NCBI GenBank assembly: GCA_903887775.1
Contig: CAISRB010000011.1
Span: 186,001 to 250,000, forward strand
Reading direction: 5' to 3'
Source of the DNA: an uncultured Bacteroidales bacterium
GTDB taxonomy: Bacteria > Bacteroidota > Bacteroidia > Bacteroidales > FEN-979
DNA length: 64,000 bases
In this document: one piece after another, positions 8,151 through 17,081 of the stretch
How positions within the stretch are numbered: the first letter of the stretch is position 1
Layout: every line of letters starts with the position of its first letter
Position numbers and translations under genes: made by a program
Notes under the pieces: generated by a model
The model's input: the letters and a program-made list of their open reading frames with translations, nothing else
Databases searched by the model: none
What the model was told of the DNA's origin: nothing

Positions 8151-9611
8151 TTAATTGATGATGATTGCGTTGAATTTGCATTTTTCCATGCAGGCTCCGC
8201 ACTTGATGCATTTCTCCTGGTCGATAAGATGGACCTGTTTGCGTTCCCCGCTGATTGCATTTACCGGGCAATTTCTTGCGCAAAGAGTACAACCTATGCA
8301 TTTTTCAGGCACTACCAGGTATTGCATCATCGATTTGCAAACTTTCGAGCGGCATTTTTTGTCCTTCACATGTTCGTGATATTCCCCGATGAAATTTTCA
8401 ATGGTGGAAAGTACGGGGTTGGGGGAGGACTGTCCCAGCCCGCAAAGAGAAGTGTCTTTTATCACGGTACTCAGGTTGCGCAACTTGTCGATGTCTTCCA
8501 TCGTTCCGTTGCCCTGGGTTATCTTTTCAAGAAGCTCGAATAAACGTTTATTCCCGATACGGCAGGGGGAGCATTTTCCGCAGGATTCTTCAACCGTGAA
8601 GCCAAGGTAAAATTTGGCAATGGCGACCATGCAGTCGTCTTCATCCATGACGATAAGGCCGCCTGATCCCATCATCGAGCCGGCTGCGATCAGGTTGTCA
8701 TAATCGATGGGCGTATCAAGGTGCTTTTTTGTGAGGCAACCACCAGACGGTCCACCTGTCTGGGCTGCCTTAAACTCTTTACCTCCCTGGATTCCACCGC
8801 CTATTTCGTAAATCACTTCACGAAGGGTAGTGCCCATCGGAACTTCAACTAGCCCGACATTATTGATCTTGCCGGCCAGTGCAAATACTTTTGTGCCTTT
8901 CGATTTCTCAGTCCCGATCGAAGCAAACCATTCCCAGCCTTTATTGATAATGACAGGTACGTTGGCAAAGGTTTCGACATTATTTACATTCGTTGGTTTT
9001 TTCAGGTATCCTTCTACGGATGGAAAGGGTGGTTTTACTGTTGGTTCTCCCCGAAGGCCTTCCATCGAGTGGATAAGAGCGGTTTCTTCACCGCAGACAA
9101 AGGCTCCGGCTCCGTAACGGATGTCTATATCAAAGTTAAAACCTGTTTGAAGGATGTTGTTTCCGAGCAATCCCATCTCCCTGGACTGTTTCATCGCAGT
9201 TTTAAGCCTTTCCACGGCCAGGGGATACTCAGCACGGATATATATCAGCCCTTTCGAAGCGCCGGTGCAATAGCCATTGATAGTCATAGCTTCAAGAACT
9301 GCATGGGGGTCCCCTTCGAGAATGGAACGGTCCATAAATGCTCCGGGGTCGCCTTCGTCAGCATTGCAGACAACGTATTTCTGATCGGCCTGCACCTTAC
9401 GGGTGATCTCCCACTTCAAACCGGCAGGAAATCCGCCACCACCACGGCCGCGAAGTCCCGACTTCTTCAATATTTCAATAACGGCTTCAGGTGAAAGCTC
9501 GGTTAACACTGTGGCAAGGGCCATATAACCATCACGGGAGATATAATCCTCGATCCGCTCAGGGTCTATGACGCCGCAGTTACGTAATGCTATTCTTATT
9601 TGTCTGGCCAT
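8151..9611 (-). CDS. hydB: HydB/NuoF NADH-binding subunit with C-terminal ferredoxin, locus 1
   Basis: 486 residues. NuoF core with FMN/NADH motifs GLRGRGGGGFPAGLKW and CGEETALIHSMEG, the 4Fe-4S motif ESCGKCSPCRIGN, and a C-terminal 2[4Fe-4S] ferredoxin (CIGCTLCARNCP, CIKCGACMEKC). Unlike locus 0 it lacks the N-terminal thioredoxin-like domain, which is coded as a separate gene just upstream (9721-10110). It ends 13 nt before the hydA ATG. In HydABC the flavin of this subunit is the site where NAD(H) electrons are split or joined. Confidence 0.95.
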   Translation of the reverse strand: MARQIRIALRNCGVIDPERIEDYISRDGYMALATVLTELSPEAVIEILKKSGLRGRGGGGFPAGLKWEITRKVQADQKYVVCNADEGDPGAFMDRSILEGDPHAVLEAMTINGYCTGASKGLIYIRAEYPLAVERLKTAMKQSREMGLLGNNILQTGFNFDIDIRYGAGAFVCGEETALIHSMEGLRGEPTVKPPFPSVEGYLKKPTNVNNVETFANVPVIINKGWEWFASIGTEKSKGTKVFALAGKINNVGLVEVPMGTTLREVIYEIGGGIQGGKEFKAAQTGGPSGGCLTKKHLDTPIDYDNLIAAGSMMGSGGLIVMDEDDCMVAIAKFYLGFTVEESCGKCSPCRIGNKRLFELLEKITQGNGTMEDIDKLRNLSTVIKDTSLCGLGQSSPNPVLSTIENFIGEYHEHVKDKKCRSKVCKSMMQYLVVPEKCIGCTLCARNCPVNAISGERKQVHLIDQEKCIKCGACMEKCKFNAIIIN

Positions 9612-9644
9612 ATATTTTTTTGATCTAACGTTTGGGTTCTAATA

Positions 9645-9719
9645 TGCAAAAAGCAAAAGGCGAAAAGTGAAAAGCGAAAGGCGGAAATTTCGCTGCTCGC
9701 TTTTCGCCTCTCGCTTTTA
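9645..9719. repeat. GCGAAAAG-family inverted repeat in the spacer before hydB
   Basis: Tandem steps AAAAGCGAAAGGCG (left) and CTCGCTTTTCGCCTC (right) form an imperfect palindrome around GAAATTTC. It fills most of the 109-bp spacer between the thioredoxin-like gene and hydB, and resembles the repeat at 6236-6367. Confidence 0.65.
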
Positions 9720-9720
9720 T

Positions 9721-10110
9721 TTATGCTGTTTCATAATTCATCGGGATAACTCCATCGATTACTTCGCCCTTACGGATAAAACGTTCGATGATCTCGTCTG
9801 CTTTTTTTGTGTTCACAAAGCCAAAAATTACAGGGCTTTTACCAGGCATGGTGACTTCAATCGTTGGTTCAGCATAGCAGAAACCCATACAGCCAACCTG
9901 GCTTACCAGTGCAGGTATATTCCGTTTGCTGAGTTCTTCTTTCATGAAATCATATACCGGTCTCGATCCTGATGCAATGCCACAGGTTGCCATCGTCACT
10001 TTAACCTGGATGGTGCTTTGTGGATTGTCCTTCTGTGACAAAGCGGCTTGTTTTGCCTTTAGCTTTTCCCTTAATTCAGTCAAAGACTTTATTGATTCCA
10101 GTATTGCCAT
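9721..10110 (-). CDS. Stand-alone thioredoxin-like (2Fe-2S) ferredoxin subunit of the hydrogenase
   Basis: 129 residues. It matches the N-terminal thioredoxin-fold domain that is fused to HydB/NuoF in many bifurcating enzymes. Cysteines are present in ATCGIASG and in GCMGFC, followed by AEPTIEVTMPGKSP. First gene of the locus 1 operon, so it probably docks on HydB as a detached domain. A Bacteroidetes-type promoter (10187-10217) and a Rex-like site (10242-10259) lie upstream. Its three-cysteine pattern equals that of the fused domain family; whether it holds a cluster alone is not shown by sequence. Confidence 0.85.
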   Translation of the reverse strand: MAILESIKSLTELREKLKAKQAALSQKDNPQSTIQVKVTMATCGIASGSRPVYDFMKEELSKRNIPALVSQVGCMGFCYAEPTIEVTMPGKSPVIFGFVNTKKADEIIERFIRKGEVIDGVIPMNYETA

Positions 10111-10186
10111 AATTATGTTATTGAAAATTAGCCATTTAAAATTATTTTACAATTGGCATCTGTCCGTTTATACAAGTTCAAGGCTG

Positions 10187-10217
10187 CAAAATTAGAACCT
10201 TTAAAAGTCTTGTGCAA
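10187..10217 (-). promoter_or_regulatory. Bacteroidetes-type promoter for the locus 1 hydrogenase operon
   Basis: On the minus strand TTG (10217-10215), 20 bp, then TAATTTTG (10194-10187), matching the -33/-7 pattern TTG-N19~21-TAnnTTTG. It predicts a start near 10181 and a leader of about 70 nt. Confidence 0.6.
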
Positions 10218-10241
10218 GCTTTTTATGTTATTTATTTCACA

Positions 10242-10259
10242 TTGTTAATAAAATCACAA
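10242..10259. promoter_or_regulatory. Predicted Rex operator upstream of locus 1
   Basis: TTGTTAATAAAATCACAA matches the Rex consensus at 12 of 14 fixed positions (one mismatch if TTCACAA is taken for the right half). It is about 60-80 bp upstream of the inferred transcription start, the weakest and most distant of the four main sites. Confidence 0.5.
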
Positions 10260-10441
10260 ACAAAGGAATAATGAACACATAATAATGTCAATTAATGTCC
10301 TTACTGCGGACCTAAAATCCTTTAACCCTGATTTCTTTACAGGATTCTAATACCTGATCCAAAAAAAATCGTTGATATACACCTCAACGGCCTTTAGCCT
10401 TGCATCAAAAAGCCGTAATGATAATGTAATTGAAAAATGGT

Positions 10442-10449
10442 TAACTTTG
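10442..10449 (+). promoter_or_regulatory. Bacteroidetes -7 element for the propeller kinase gene
   Basis: TAACTTTG fits TAnnTTTG. No good -33 TTG is found at the usual spacing. A start near 10455 would give a leader of about 60 nt to the TTG at 10514. Confidence 0.45.
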
Positions 10450-10513
10450 TAACCCTTAGACCAGCTGGTTGCTATTTTACTCAACTCTACTATTGTCAGT
10501 AAAAGAAAATATA

Positions 10514-13500
10514 TTGAAGACTGCCTGTCTGATAATTATACTGGTTATAGTTTCAGGCATCAGCGCAATAGGCCAGCACTACCCCGTGCGCACATACACT
10601 GAAGCTGACGGACTGGCCAGTTCGATGATATTTGATATTGAACAGGATTCTTCAGGCATCATCTGGATCGCCCGGCGATCAGGGATCTCTTCATACGACG
10701 GGATCAATTTTAAAAACTATAATGTAAACGATGGACTGAAGCCCATAAGCTATTCATTTTTGCGGTTAGATTCAAAAAATAAATTATGGGCTGTGGCTGA
10801 AAGCGGACAGCTTGTGATATCAGTATTCACAGGAAAACATTGGAAAACTATAACCTGCGATATCAGGCAGACCTCGGGTTTTTATAATTCATATACAGCC
10901 TTTGATGTATTTTATGAGAACAATGAACCTGTGGTCCTCGTCGGTTCGGATAAGGAGGGTTTATTTAAATACCAGAACAGCCAATGGAAACAGTTTAAAA
11001 CAAGCAATGGCCTTCCCGGAACAATTGTGAATGGAATTATTCAGTTTGACGGCAAAGAGCTGGTTGAAACAAACAAGGGCTTGGCTGTATTTAAAAATAA
11101 TACATTCGACACAAAGATCCGTGAAGTTTCCGAATATTTGTCAAAAAACATTCTGGCTGTGGCAGTTGACGGGAATTGCCTCTGGATCCTTGGTGAGAAT
11201 TGGCTCGGATCTCTCTGTGATGAAAAATTTACGTTATATACGAATGATTTTATACTCCCTCTCGATCGTAACGGGAGACAATGTTTTTTGCAATGTGACA
11301 GGATGGGCAAAGTGTATTTCGGGAACCTGTTCAAGGTATTATGTTATGATCAGCAAAGCCATAGCCTGGAAACTTTAACCAGAAAAAACGGATTGATTTC
11401 AGAAGGCGGAAGCTGTGCCCTGATTGACCGTGAAAAAAATACATGGATCGGTGGGTTCAGGGGAATAACAAAAATACAGTCCAGGAGGTTTGCCTGTTTT
11501 TACCAGAGTGACGGTCTGTTCAGCAATGAAGTGGCTTCGGGAATTGAATACAGCCCCGGCCGTTATGTGTTCGGGCATGATGGAGAGTTGACTTTTTATG
11601 ATGGAAGATCATTCAGCACATTGTTGCTTCATCCTTCATCGATCAATGTGGGCAATGAATGCAGGGTCCTGGATATTACGAAAGATTCTCAGCAAAATCT
11701 ATGGGCTGCAGTAACCACAAAAGGAATGGCAAGAATTGACAGGAACAGGAAAGTCAAATGGTATACTGCTTCACAAGGCCTCGATGGATATGTGTTTTCA
11801 GTGATTTCATCTTCTGATGGAAAGATTTATGCCGGGACTTCCAATGGTTTCTATGAATTAGTTAATGAGCGGTTTGTCCACCGTTTTTTCAATGAAATGC
11901 ATGGATCGTCGGTCAGGAAACTATATCCTGGTAAAGACAATTCCTTATTTATATCGACGATCAACTGGGGGCTGCTCGAAATCAAAAACGGCAAAGTCTT
12001 CTTTTACTCTTCATCTGATAATCCGCTTGCGAACAACGTCTTCTCCTTTTTTCTCGATTCAAAGAGCCGTAAATGGGTGGGAACTGCAGCGGGATTATTC
12101 ATGGTCCGCGATTCAATGCTTGTCAGGGCCGGCCCAACAGAACCTGCAATCAGCCGCCCGGTATATATGATCCTCGAAGACCGCAAAGGGAGGCTTTGGT
12201 TTGGCTGTGATAACGGTATTTACAGATGGGACGGGAATGTTCTTGATCATTTTTCAATAGCAGAGGGTGTTTCCGGGCAGGAGATAAACAGAAGCGCCGG
12301 TTTTATTGATTACAAGGACAGAATCTGGTTTGGAACGAATAATGGCCTTACTGTTTATGACCCTTTATTGGATTATTTGCCTAAACAGGTTCCCCCTCCC
12401 TTACTGGCCTTGCTTTTTGCTGAATCAGGCAACGACTCTCTGAACCTGGATAAAAATATTGTATTTCCCAGATCCCAGAATAACCCTACATTTCATTTCA
12501 AAGCCTTATCTTTTATTGATGAAAAAAAGGTAGTTTACCGGTATAAACTTGAGGGCCTCGACACTGCATGGTCCCAGGAAGTTTTTTACCAGAATAATTC
12601 TGTCAAGTATAATAACCTCAAACCGGGCACTTATCGTTTCGGGGTGAAAGCAGGAAACTCAATTGGCATCTGGACTGAACCGGTTTACTCAAACATAATT
12701 ACTGTTCAGCAACCTTTATGGTTTCGATGGTGGTTTCTTTTAGGAATTATTGTTCTTTTAGGTGGAATCAGTACTCTTTTAGGATGGTTCGTGCTCGTAG
12801 CAAGGTATAATGCCAGGCTTGAAAGAATGGTTTCAGAACGAACGAGGGAACTTGAACATTCGGAACAAATGCTGAAAGAAAGTAACCAGGCAAAAGATAA
12901 TTTCTTCTCCATCATTGCACATGATCTGAAAAGCCCTTTTAATGTGATTCTTGGGATGCTTGATCTACTTACAACGGGATACTCGGAATATTCTGACGAA
13001 GAACGGCAGACCATGCTTATCAGACTGAAGAATGCCTCGACCCGTACTATCGATCTGCTCGAGAATCTTCTGACCTGGGCAATGGCTCAGAAGGGGATGC
13101 TGCCTTTCAAACCTGTAGATTTTGATATTCTGGAGATCGTTCATGAAAATGTCATGCTGTTTGAATCTGCAGCACATAGTAAGGACATTCTGATCAACTT
13201 GAAGGTTGAAAAGGGTCTTCTAGTCAGGGCAGACCGTAATATGGTTAATACTGTGGTCAGAAACCTGATCTCAAATGCAATTAAATTCACTTTGCCGGGA
13301 GGAACCATTTCGATAAACTTTGTCCCGGATTACCATAATCAGATTATGGTTTCAGTTAAAGACACAGGTGTCGGAATGCCGCCTGAAACGCAAAATAACC
13401 TTTTTAAAATAGAAAAAAGGGCCGTGGTAAAGGGAACAAATAATGAAATGGGGACCGGCCTTGGTCTGATACTCAGCAAAGATTTTATTGAAAAAAATGA

Positions 13501-13570
13501 TGGACGAATCTGGGTTGAAAGTGAAGAAGGCTCAGGAAGTACGTTTCACTTTACCCTGCCTGCGGCCTGA
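10514..13570 (+). CDS. Propeller-type sensor histidine kinase (Reg_prop / Y_Y_Y)
   Basis: 1018 residues if started at the TTG at 10514, which gives a clean signal peptide (MKTACLIIILVIVSGISAIGQ); a TTG at 10469 adds 15 residues in front. Periplasmic part: two-component regulator propeller repeats (for example WIARRSGISSYDG, WFGCDNGIYRWDG, WFGTNNGLTVYDP), then a Y_Y_Y domain (YNNLKPGTYRFGVKAGN). One membrane helix (about residues 750-775), a short coiled coil, HisKA with the phospho-histidine in IIAHDLKSPFN, then HATPase with GTGLGL. There is no receiver domain, so it is not a one-piece hybrid. Ligand unknown. Its 3' end overlaps the convergent response regulator by 20 bp. Confidence 0.9.
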   Translation: MKTACLIIILVIVSGISAIGQHYPVRTYTEADGLASSMIFDIEQDSSGIIWIARRSGISSYDGINFKNYNVNDGLKPISYSFLRLDSKNKLWAVAESGQLVISVFTGKHWKTITCDIRQTSGFYNSYTAFDVFYENNEPVVLVGSDKEGLFKYQNSQWKQFKTSNGLPGTIVNGIIQFDGKELVETNKGLAVFKNNTFDTKIREVSEYLSKNILAVAVDGNCLWILGENWLGSLCDEKFTLYTNDFILPLDRNGRQCFLQCDRMGKVYFGNLFKVLCYDQQSHSLETLTRKNGLISEGGSCALIDREKNTWIGGFRGITKIQSRRFACFYQSDGLFSNEVASGIEYSPGRYVFGHDGELTFYDGRSFSTLLLHPSSINVGNECRVLDITKDSQQNLWAAVTTKGMARIDRNRKVKWYTASQGLDGYVFSVISSSDGKIYAGTSNGFYELVNERFVHRFFNEMHGSSVRKLYPGKDNSLFISTINWGLLEIKNGKVFFYSSSDNPLANNVFSFFLDSKSRKWVGTAAGLFMVRDSMLVRAGPTEPAISRPVYMILEDRKGRLWFGCDNGIYRWDGNVLDHFSIAEGVSGQEINRSAGFIDYKDRIWFGTNNGLTVYDPLLDYLPKQVPPPLLALLFAESGNDSLNLDKNIVFPRSQNNPTFHFKALSFIDEKKVVYRYKLEGLDTAWSQEVFYQNNSVKYNNLKPGTYRFGVKAGNSIGIWTEPVYSNIITVQQPLWFRWWFLLGIIVLLGGISTLLGWFVLVARYNARLERMVSERTRELEHSEQMLKESNQAKDNFFSIIAHDLKSPFNVILGMLDLLTTGYSEYSDEERQTMLIRLKNASTRTIDLLENLLTWAMAQKGMLPFKPVDFDILEIVHENVMLFESAAHSKDILINLKVEKGLLVRADRNMVNTVVRNLISNAIKFTLPGGTISINFVPDYHNQIMVSVKDTGVGMPPETQNNLFKIEKRAVVKGTNNEMGTGLGLILSKDFIEKNDGRIWVESEEGSGSTFHFTLPAA

Positions 13571-14255
13571 TAATCCTGAACCCGTTCCCATGAATATTCA
13601 CGATCTCTATGTCCGGATCGGCTTTCAGATATTTGCGGAGTTTAGCAATAAAAACATCCATGCTGCGGCCGTTGAAGTAATTGTCGGCTCCCCATATCGT
13701 TTGAAGAGCATCCTTGCGGATTAAAATACCGTCCCTGGCTGTGCAGAGCATACGCAGCAGCTTGGCTTCCTTTGGTGACAGTTGCTGGGTTTCATTATTA
13801 ATAGTAAGGGTCCTTAAATCAAAATGAAAATCAAATTTGCCAATCCTGAATTCGCTGACTTCCCTATCATGCTCTGAAGAAGATTTCCTGTTCAGGATCG
13901 CGGCAATTTTATACAATAAAACCTCTGAATCGAAGGGTTTCGTTATGTAATCGTCGGCTCCTGTCTTAAAACCTTCCAGCATATCGCTTTTCAATGATTT
14001 TGCTGTCAGAAAAATAAAGGGGATTTTTGGGTTTTCTTTTTTAATCTCTCTTGCAAGAGTAAACCCATCCATCTCAGGCATCATCACATCGAGTATGCAA
14101 ATGTCAAAAGGAAAGGTTTTAAATGCTGATAATCCCTGCTTCCCGTCTACCTTCAGCGTGACCTGGTAATCGTTCATCTCAAGGTATGATTTCATAATGG
14201 ATCCGAAATTAGGATCATCCTCAACCAGTAATACCTTCTTTGTTTCCATAATCAT
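13551..14255 (-). CDS. OmpR-family response regulator
   Basis: 234 residues (232 if the second ATG at 14249 is used). Receiver domain about 5-120 with the acidic pair EDD, phospho-acceptor Asp in CILDVMMPEMDG and the KPF loop lysine. The C-terminal winged-helix DNA-binding domain (about 135-230) includes LSPKEAKLLRMLC. It starts 10 nt after the histidine kinase stop, forming a two-gene two-component system. Its targets are not visible, but the divergent secreted-protein gene at 16209 is a natural candidate. Confidence 0.92.
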   Translation of the reverse strand: MIMETKKVLLVEDDPNFGSIMKSYLEMNDYQVTLKVDGKQGLSAFKTFPFDICILDVMMPEMDGFTLAREIKKENPKIPFIFLTAKSLKSDMLEGFKTGADDYITKPFDSEVLLYKIAAILNRKSSSEHDREVSEFRIGKFDFHFDLRTLTINNETQQLSPKEAKLLRMLCTARDGILIRKDALQTIWGADNYFNGRSMDVFIAKLRKYLKADPDIEIVNIHGNGFRIIRPQAG

Positions 14256-14265
14256 AATTTGATAT

Positions 14266-16083
14266 TCATTCTATCATTCCTTCATACACCACCCTGTCAC
14301 CCTGCCCCGGTACATAGGCCAGGCTTATCTCAAAGCGACTGCCTTTACCAATTTCCGACTGAAGGTTGATTTCACCATGGTGCGCAAGCACAATAGCTTT
14401 AACATAGCTGAGACCAAGGCCAAAGCCTTTGATGTTATGAATATTCCCTGAAGTTACCCGGAAGAATTTATCAAACACTCTTCTTTGGGTTTCAGCGCTC
14501 ATGCCTTCTCCGTGATCCTCGACACCAAAGAAAAAGTGTTCACCCCGGTTGAATGTGAAAACCTTTATGTCGGGCTTCGAACCAGAGTATTTATTTGCGT
14601 TGTCAAGCAGATTCATCAGAACATTCCTCATATGATCCTCGTCAACCTCAACAAATGCATTTGAAGCTTCAAACTGAGTTGTAATAACGCCTTCTCTCTT
14701 TTCGATCTGCAAACGGTAATGGTCAACGGCTCTCTGTATCATCCTTTGCATATCAGTGACAACGGGCCTGAGCTTAAAATCCCGGCTGTCGAGCAGGGCC
14801 ATCTGCAGGACCTGTTCAACCCTGGTGTTCATCCTGTTGTTCTCCTCCTTGATAATCCTGGTGAAATTCCTGATTTTCTCGGGCTCCTGAATAACTTTTA
14901 AATTCACGATAGAGTCGGCAGCTATCGAGATGGTTGCGATTGGCGTTTTAAACTCATGGGTCATATTGTTAATGAAATCCGTTTTAATATCGGATATCTT
15001 TTTCTGCCGAATCATCACTACAATACTTGCACCCGATGAAAATACAATAACCAGGGTAAAGATGATAGAGCCTATCATCAGCAGGGAAAGGGAACTGAGA
15101 ATCTGTCCTTTCTGGCCAGGGAAGAATAACAAAAGCTGGTTGGGCTTAGTGATCAGGTCGTTTGGGAAAAGAGTTATTTTGTGTTCCGTATTTATATTAA
15201 CCGGCTCAAAACCTGCCGATTTAACCGGAAACCTGTTTGAATCATTTGAGGGGGAGAATACGGCATATTCGAATGGTATTCTGATATCCTTGTCCGAAAG
15301 TGCTTTCCTGATGATCTGTTCAAGTGTGTCTGTCTGGACCCTGTCAGCTATCGGTTTGGGTTTCGTTTCTGATTCTACCGTAAGCTTTTGCAATATATCT
15401 TTTAGTTTCCTGGTTTTTTCGGTCAGCCTTCTGACACGGTCCATAACTTCAAAAGTTGAAGCATCAGGCGGGGGAGGAGGCTGGCGGTGCACAACATACC
15501 CGTTAACATTTCCAGGCCCTGAATTGTAAAAATGAACGATCTGAGGGGATGTGCTGAATATCACATCCGGACCTGAATTCCATTCCTCATCAATCCTGTA
15601 TTCAAACTGTGGGTCCTGGATAGCTTCTGTCTGCAGCTGCATGACGGAGTCAATCTGTTTCAACTCCTTATCATTCCATTCAAATTGCATTTCTGTGAAA
15701 AGCGGATTGACATTGACCGTTACCTTCCTGACTTGCTTCATCAAACTGTCAACACCCTTCTTTTGAATCTTCATCCTGTTGGCATAGGCTTTATCATGGA
15801 TCGCCCTCTTGTAGTAGCGGGGAGAGTCAGCAGGGTTTTCCTCGGGGTACTCCCTGAGTATGGCATTGATGCTATCGTTTATGCTGGTTCTGATCAGGAG
15901 GTGCACACTTTCTTTTGTCTCGAGCTTGTTTACAACAACTCCCATAGCGTCATTGACACTTCGGCTGAACTGGGCCTCCTTAACCTGAATGGCGTTCCTT
16001 ATCCAGAAAAACTGAACAATGATTATTCCCAAAAGGGAAAGACAAATCAGAACGATAAGAATGTATAACCTTCGCTTATTCAT
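14266..16083 (-). CDS. Membrane sensor histidine kinase
   Basis: 605 residues. First membrane helix at about 7-29, a periplasmic domain of about 295 residues with no family I recognise, second helix at about 325-352, HisKA with NNMTHEFKTPIATISIA, and an HATPase domain with N-box (NLLDNANKYS) and GFGLGL. Pairs with the OmpR-type regulator directly downstream. An in-frame ATG at 16083 is 5 nt from a TATTTTTG -7-like element, so the true start or promoter may differ. Sits between two hydrogenase loci, but nothing in it points to H2 or redox sensing. Confidence 0.9.
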   Translation of the reverse strand: MNKRRLYILIVLICLSLLGIIIVQFFWIRNAIQVKEAQFSRSVNDAMGVVVNKLETKESVHLLIRTSINDSINAILREYPEENPADSPRYYKRAIHDKAYANRMKIQKKGVDSLMKQVRKVTVNVNPLFTEMQFEWNDKELKQIDSVMQLQTEAIQDPQFEYRIDEEWNSGPDVIFSTSPQIVHFYNSGPGNVNGYVVHRQPPPPPDASTFEVMDRVRRLTEKTRKLKDILQKLTVESETKPKPIADRVQTDTLEQIIRKALSDKDIRIPFEYAVFSPSNDSNRFPVKSAGFEPVNINTEHKITLFPNDLITKPNQLLLFFPGQKGQILSSLSLLMIGSIIFTLVIVFSSGASIVVMIRQKKISDIKTDFINNMTHEFKTPIATISIAADSIVNLKVIQEPEKIRNFTRIIKEENNRMNTRVEQVLQMALLDSRDFKLRPVVTDMQRMIQRAVDHYRLQIEKREGVITTQFEASNAFVEVDEDHMRNVLMNLLDNANKYSGSKPDIKVFTFNRGEHFFFGVEDHGEGMSAETQRRVFDKFFRVTSGNIHNIKGFGLGLSYVKAIVLAHHGEINLQSEIGKGSRFEISLAYVPGQGDRVVYEGMIE

Positions 16084-16181
16084 GCTGCAAAAATAGATAA
16101 AGAACTTCTGTTTTTCAGCAGATTAACTTTTCATTAACCAAGTTTAACTAATCATTAACATTTCGCCCCATAATCCCGGTG

Positions 16182-16189
16182 TAGTTTTG
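16182..16189 (+). promoter_or_regulatory. Bacteroidetes -7 element for the secreted protein gene
   Basis: TAGTTTTG fits TAnnTTTG, 19 nt upstream of the ATG at 16209, giving a short A-rich leader without Shine-Dalgarno sequence. Confidence 0.55.
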
Positions 16190-16208
16190 TGAAATAAAAA
16201 ACAAACAA

Positions 16209-16943
16209 ATGAAAACAAGCAATCTTTACCGGCCTGCTGCGATCCTAACAGGAGTGGCAGTATTTATGTGTACCTGCCTTATTATTTCTCCTGCCAGAGC
16301 TCAGGATAAAAAGGAGCAAAAAGTCACGGCGACAGTGACTGCAAGTCCATCAAAAGATAAGAATCAGAAGAAAGTTACAGTGGTGGCAAAATCTGATTAC
16401 AAAAACAAGGATGGGGAAGTTAATATCCGTATTATCAAGGAAGAGAATGGAAAGAAAACCGAAATCGATACTGTAATCTCCTCTCAGGCTGGCATCGACA
16501 GCGAAGATCTGGAAAAACTTATGAAAACGATGCATTTGCAGATGAAAGATGCGGACAACCAGATGAAGGATGTTAATGTATATATCAGTACAATGAATGA
16601 TTCAGTTTCTTCGGATTCTTCAGACCATCATCAATACAGGATAAAAGTTGTTGGCCCTAAATGCTGCCGTCAAATCCGTATAAAAGGGAGCCCTCCTGCC
16701 TTTAATTACAATTTTGAAATACCTGATATCCCCGAACCACCTGATGCCCCGGAATATTTTGAAAATGAAATCTTCAATCATCAGGCGCCAGGCCCAAATG
16801 TGATCATATCAAAGCGGAGAGGGGAATCCCTTTTGGATGTCCTGGGGGATATTCCGATGAACAGGGTAAAGTCTTACAAAATAATTGATAAAAAAGGCGG
16901 GAAACGCATCGTTATTGACATTGAAGATGGCCCGTCTTTATAA
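16209..16943 (+). CDS. Secreted or periplasmic protein of unknown function
   Basis: 244 residues with a long signal peptide (hydrophobic stretch GVAVFMCTCLIISPARAQ). The mature part is lysine- and aspartate-rich with several beta-prone segments (VNIRIIKEENGKKTEIDTV) and a proline-rich stretch (IPDIPEPPDAPEYFENEIF). I recognise no domain. It is divergent from the kinase/regulator operon, an arrangement often seen for a two-component target or accessory factor. A strong terminator follows. Confidence 0.7.
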   Translation: MKTSNLYRPAAILTGVAVFMCTCLIISPARAQDKKEQKVTATVTASPSKDKNQKKVTVVAKSDYKNKDGEVNIRIIKEENGKKTEIDTVISSQAGIDSEDLEKLMKTMHLQMKDADNQMKDVNVYISTMNDSVSSDSSDHHQYRIKVVGPKCCRQIRIKGSPPAFNYNFEIPDIPEPPDAPEYFENEIFNHQAPGPNVIISKRRGESLLDVLGDIPMNRVKSYKIIDKKGGKRIVIDIEDGPSL

Positions 16944-17036
16944 AACACCAAAAAAATAATTCCAGTCCGTTCTTTTCATACCGTTAGTTAGTGATGTGTT
17001 TAAGGCTGCCTTGGGATTTGGCAGCCCCTAAAAAAA

Positions 17037-17066
17037 GAAGCCGTCTTTTGGACGGCTTCTTTTTTT
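17037..17066. terminator. Bidirectional rho-independent terminator
   Basis: Stem GAAGCCGTC / GACGGCTTC (9 bp) with a 5-nt loop, an A-run before and a T-run after. It ends both the secreted protein gene (+) and the locus 2 hydA (-). Confidence 0.88.
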
Positions 17067-17081
17067 GTGTAAGTGAGTCAA

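Larger units (their letters stand above)
10111..10513. other. Divergent regulatory spacer
   Basis: About 400 bp between the locus 1 operon (-) and the propeller kinase gene (+). It holds the minus-strand promoter at 10187-10217, a Rex-like site at 10242-10259 and a -7 element for the plus strand at 10442-10449. I see no coding frame with a credible product and no RNA gene in the remaining sequence. Confidence 0.6.

Noticed and set aside
8138-8260. Longer N-terminus for the locus 1 HydA, starting at 8260
   Set aside because: It would overlap the hydB coding end and adds a sequence without family similarity; the ATG at 8137 has a ribosome-binding-like site and a standard HydA start.
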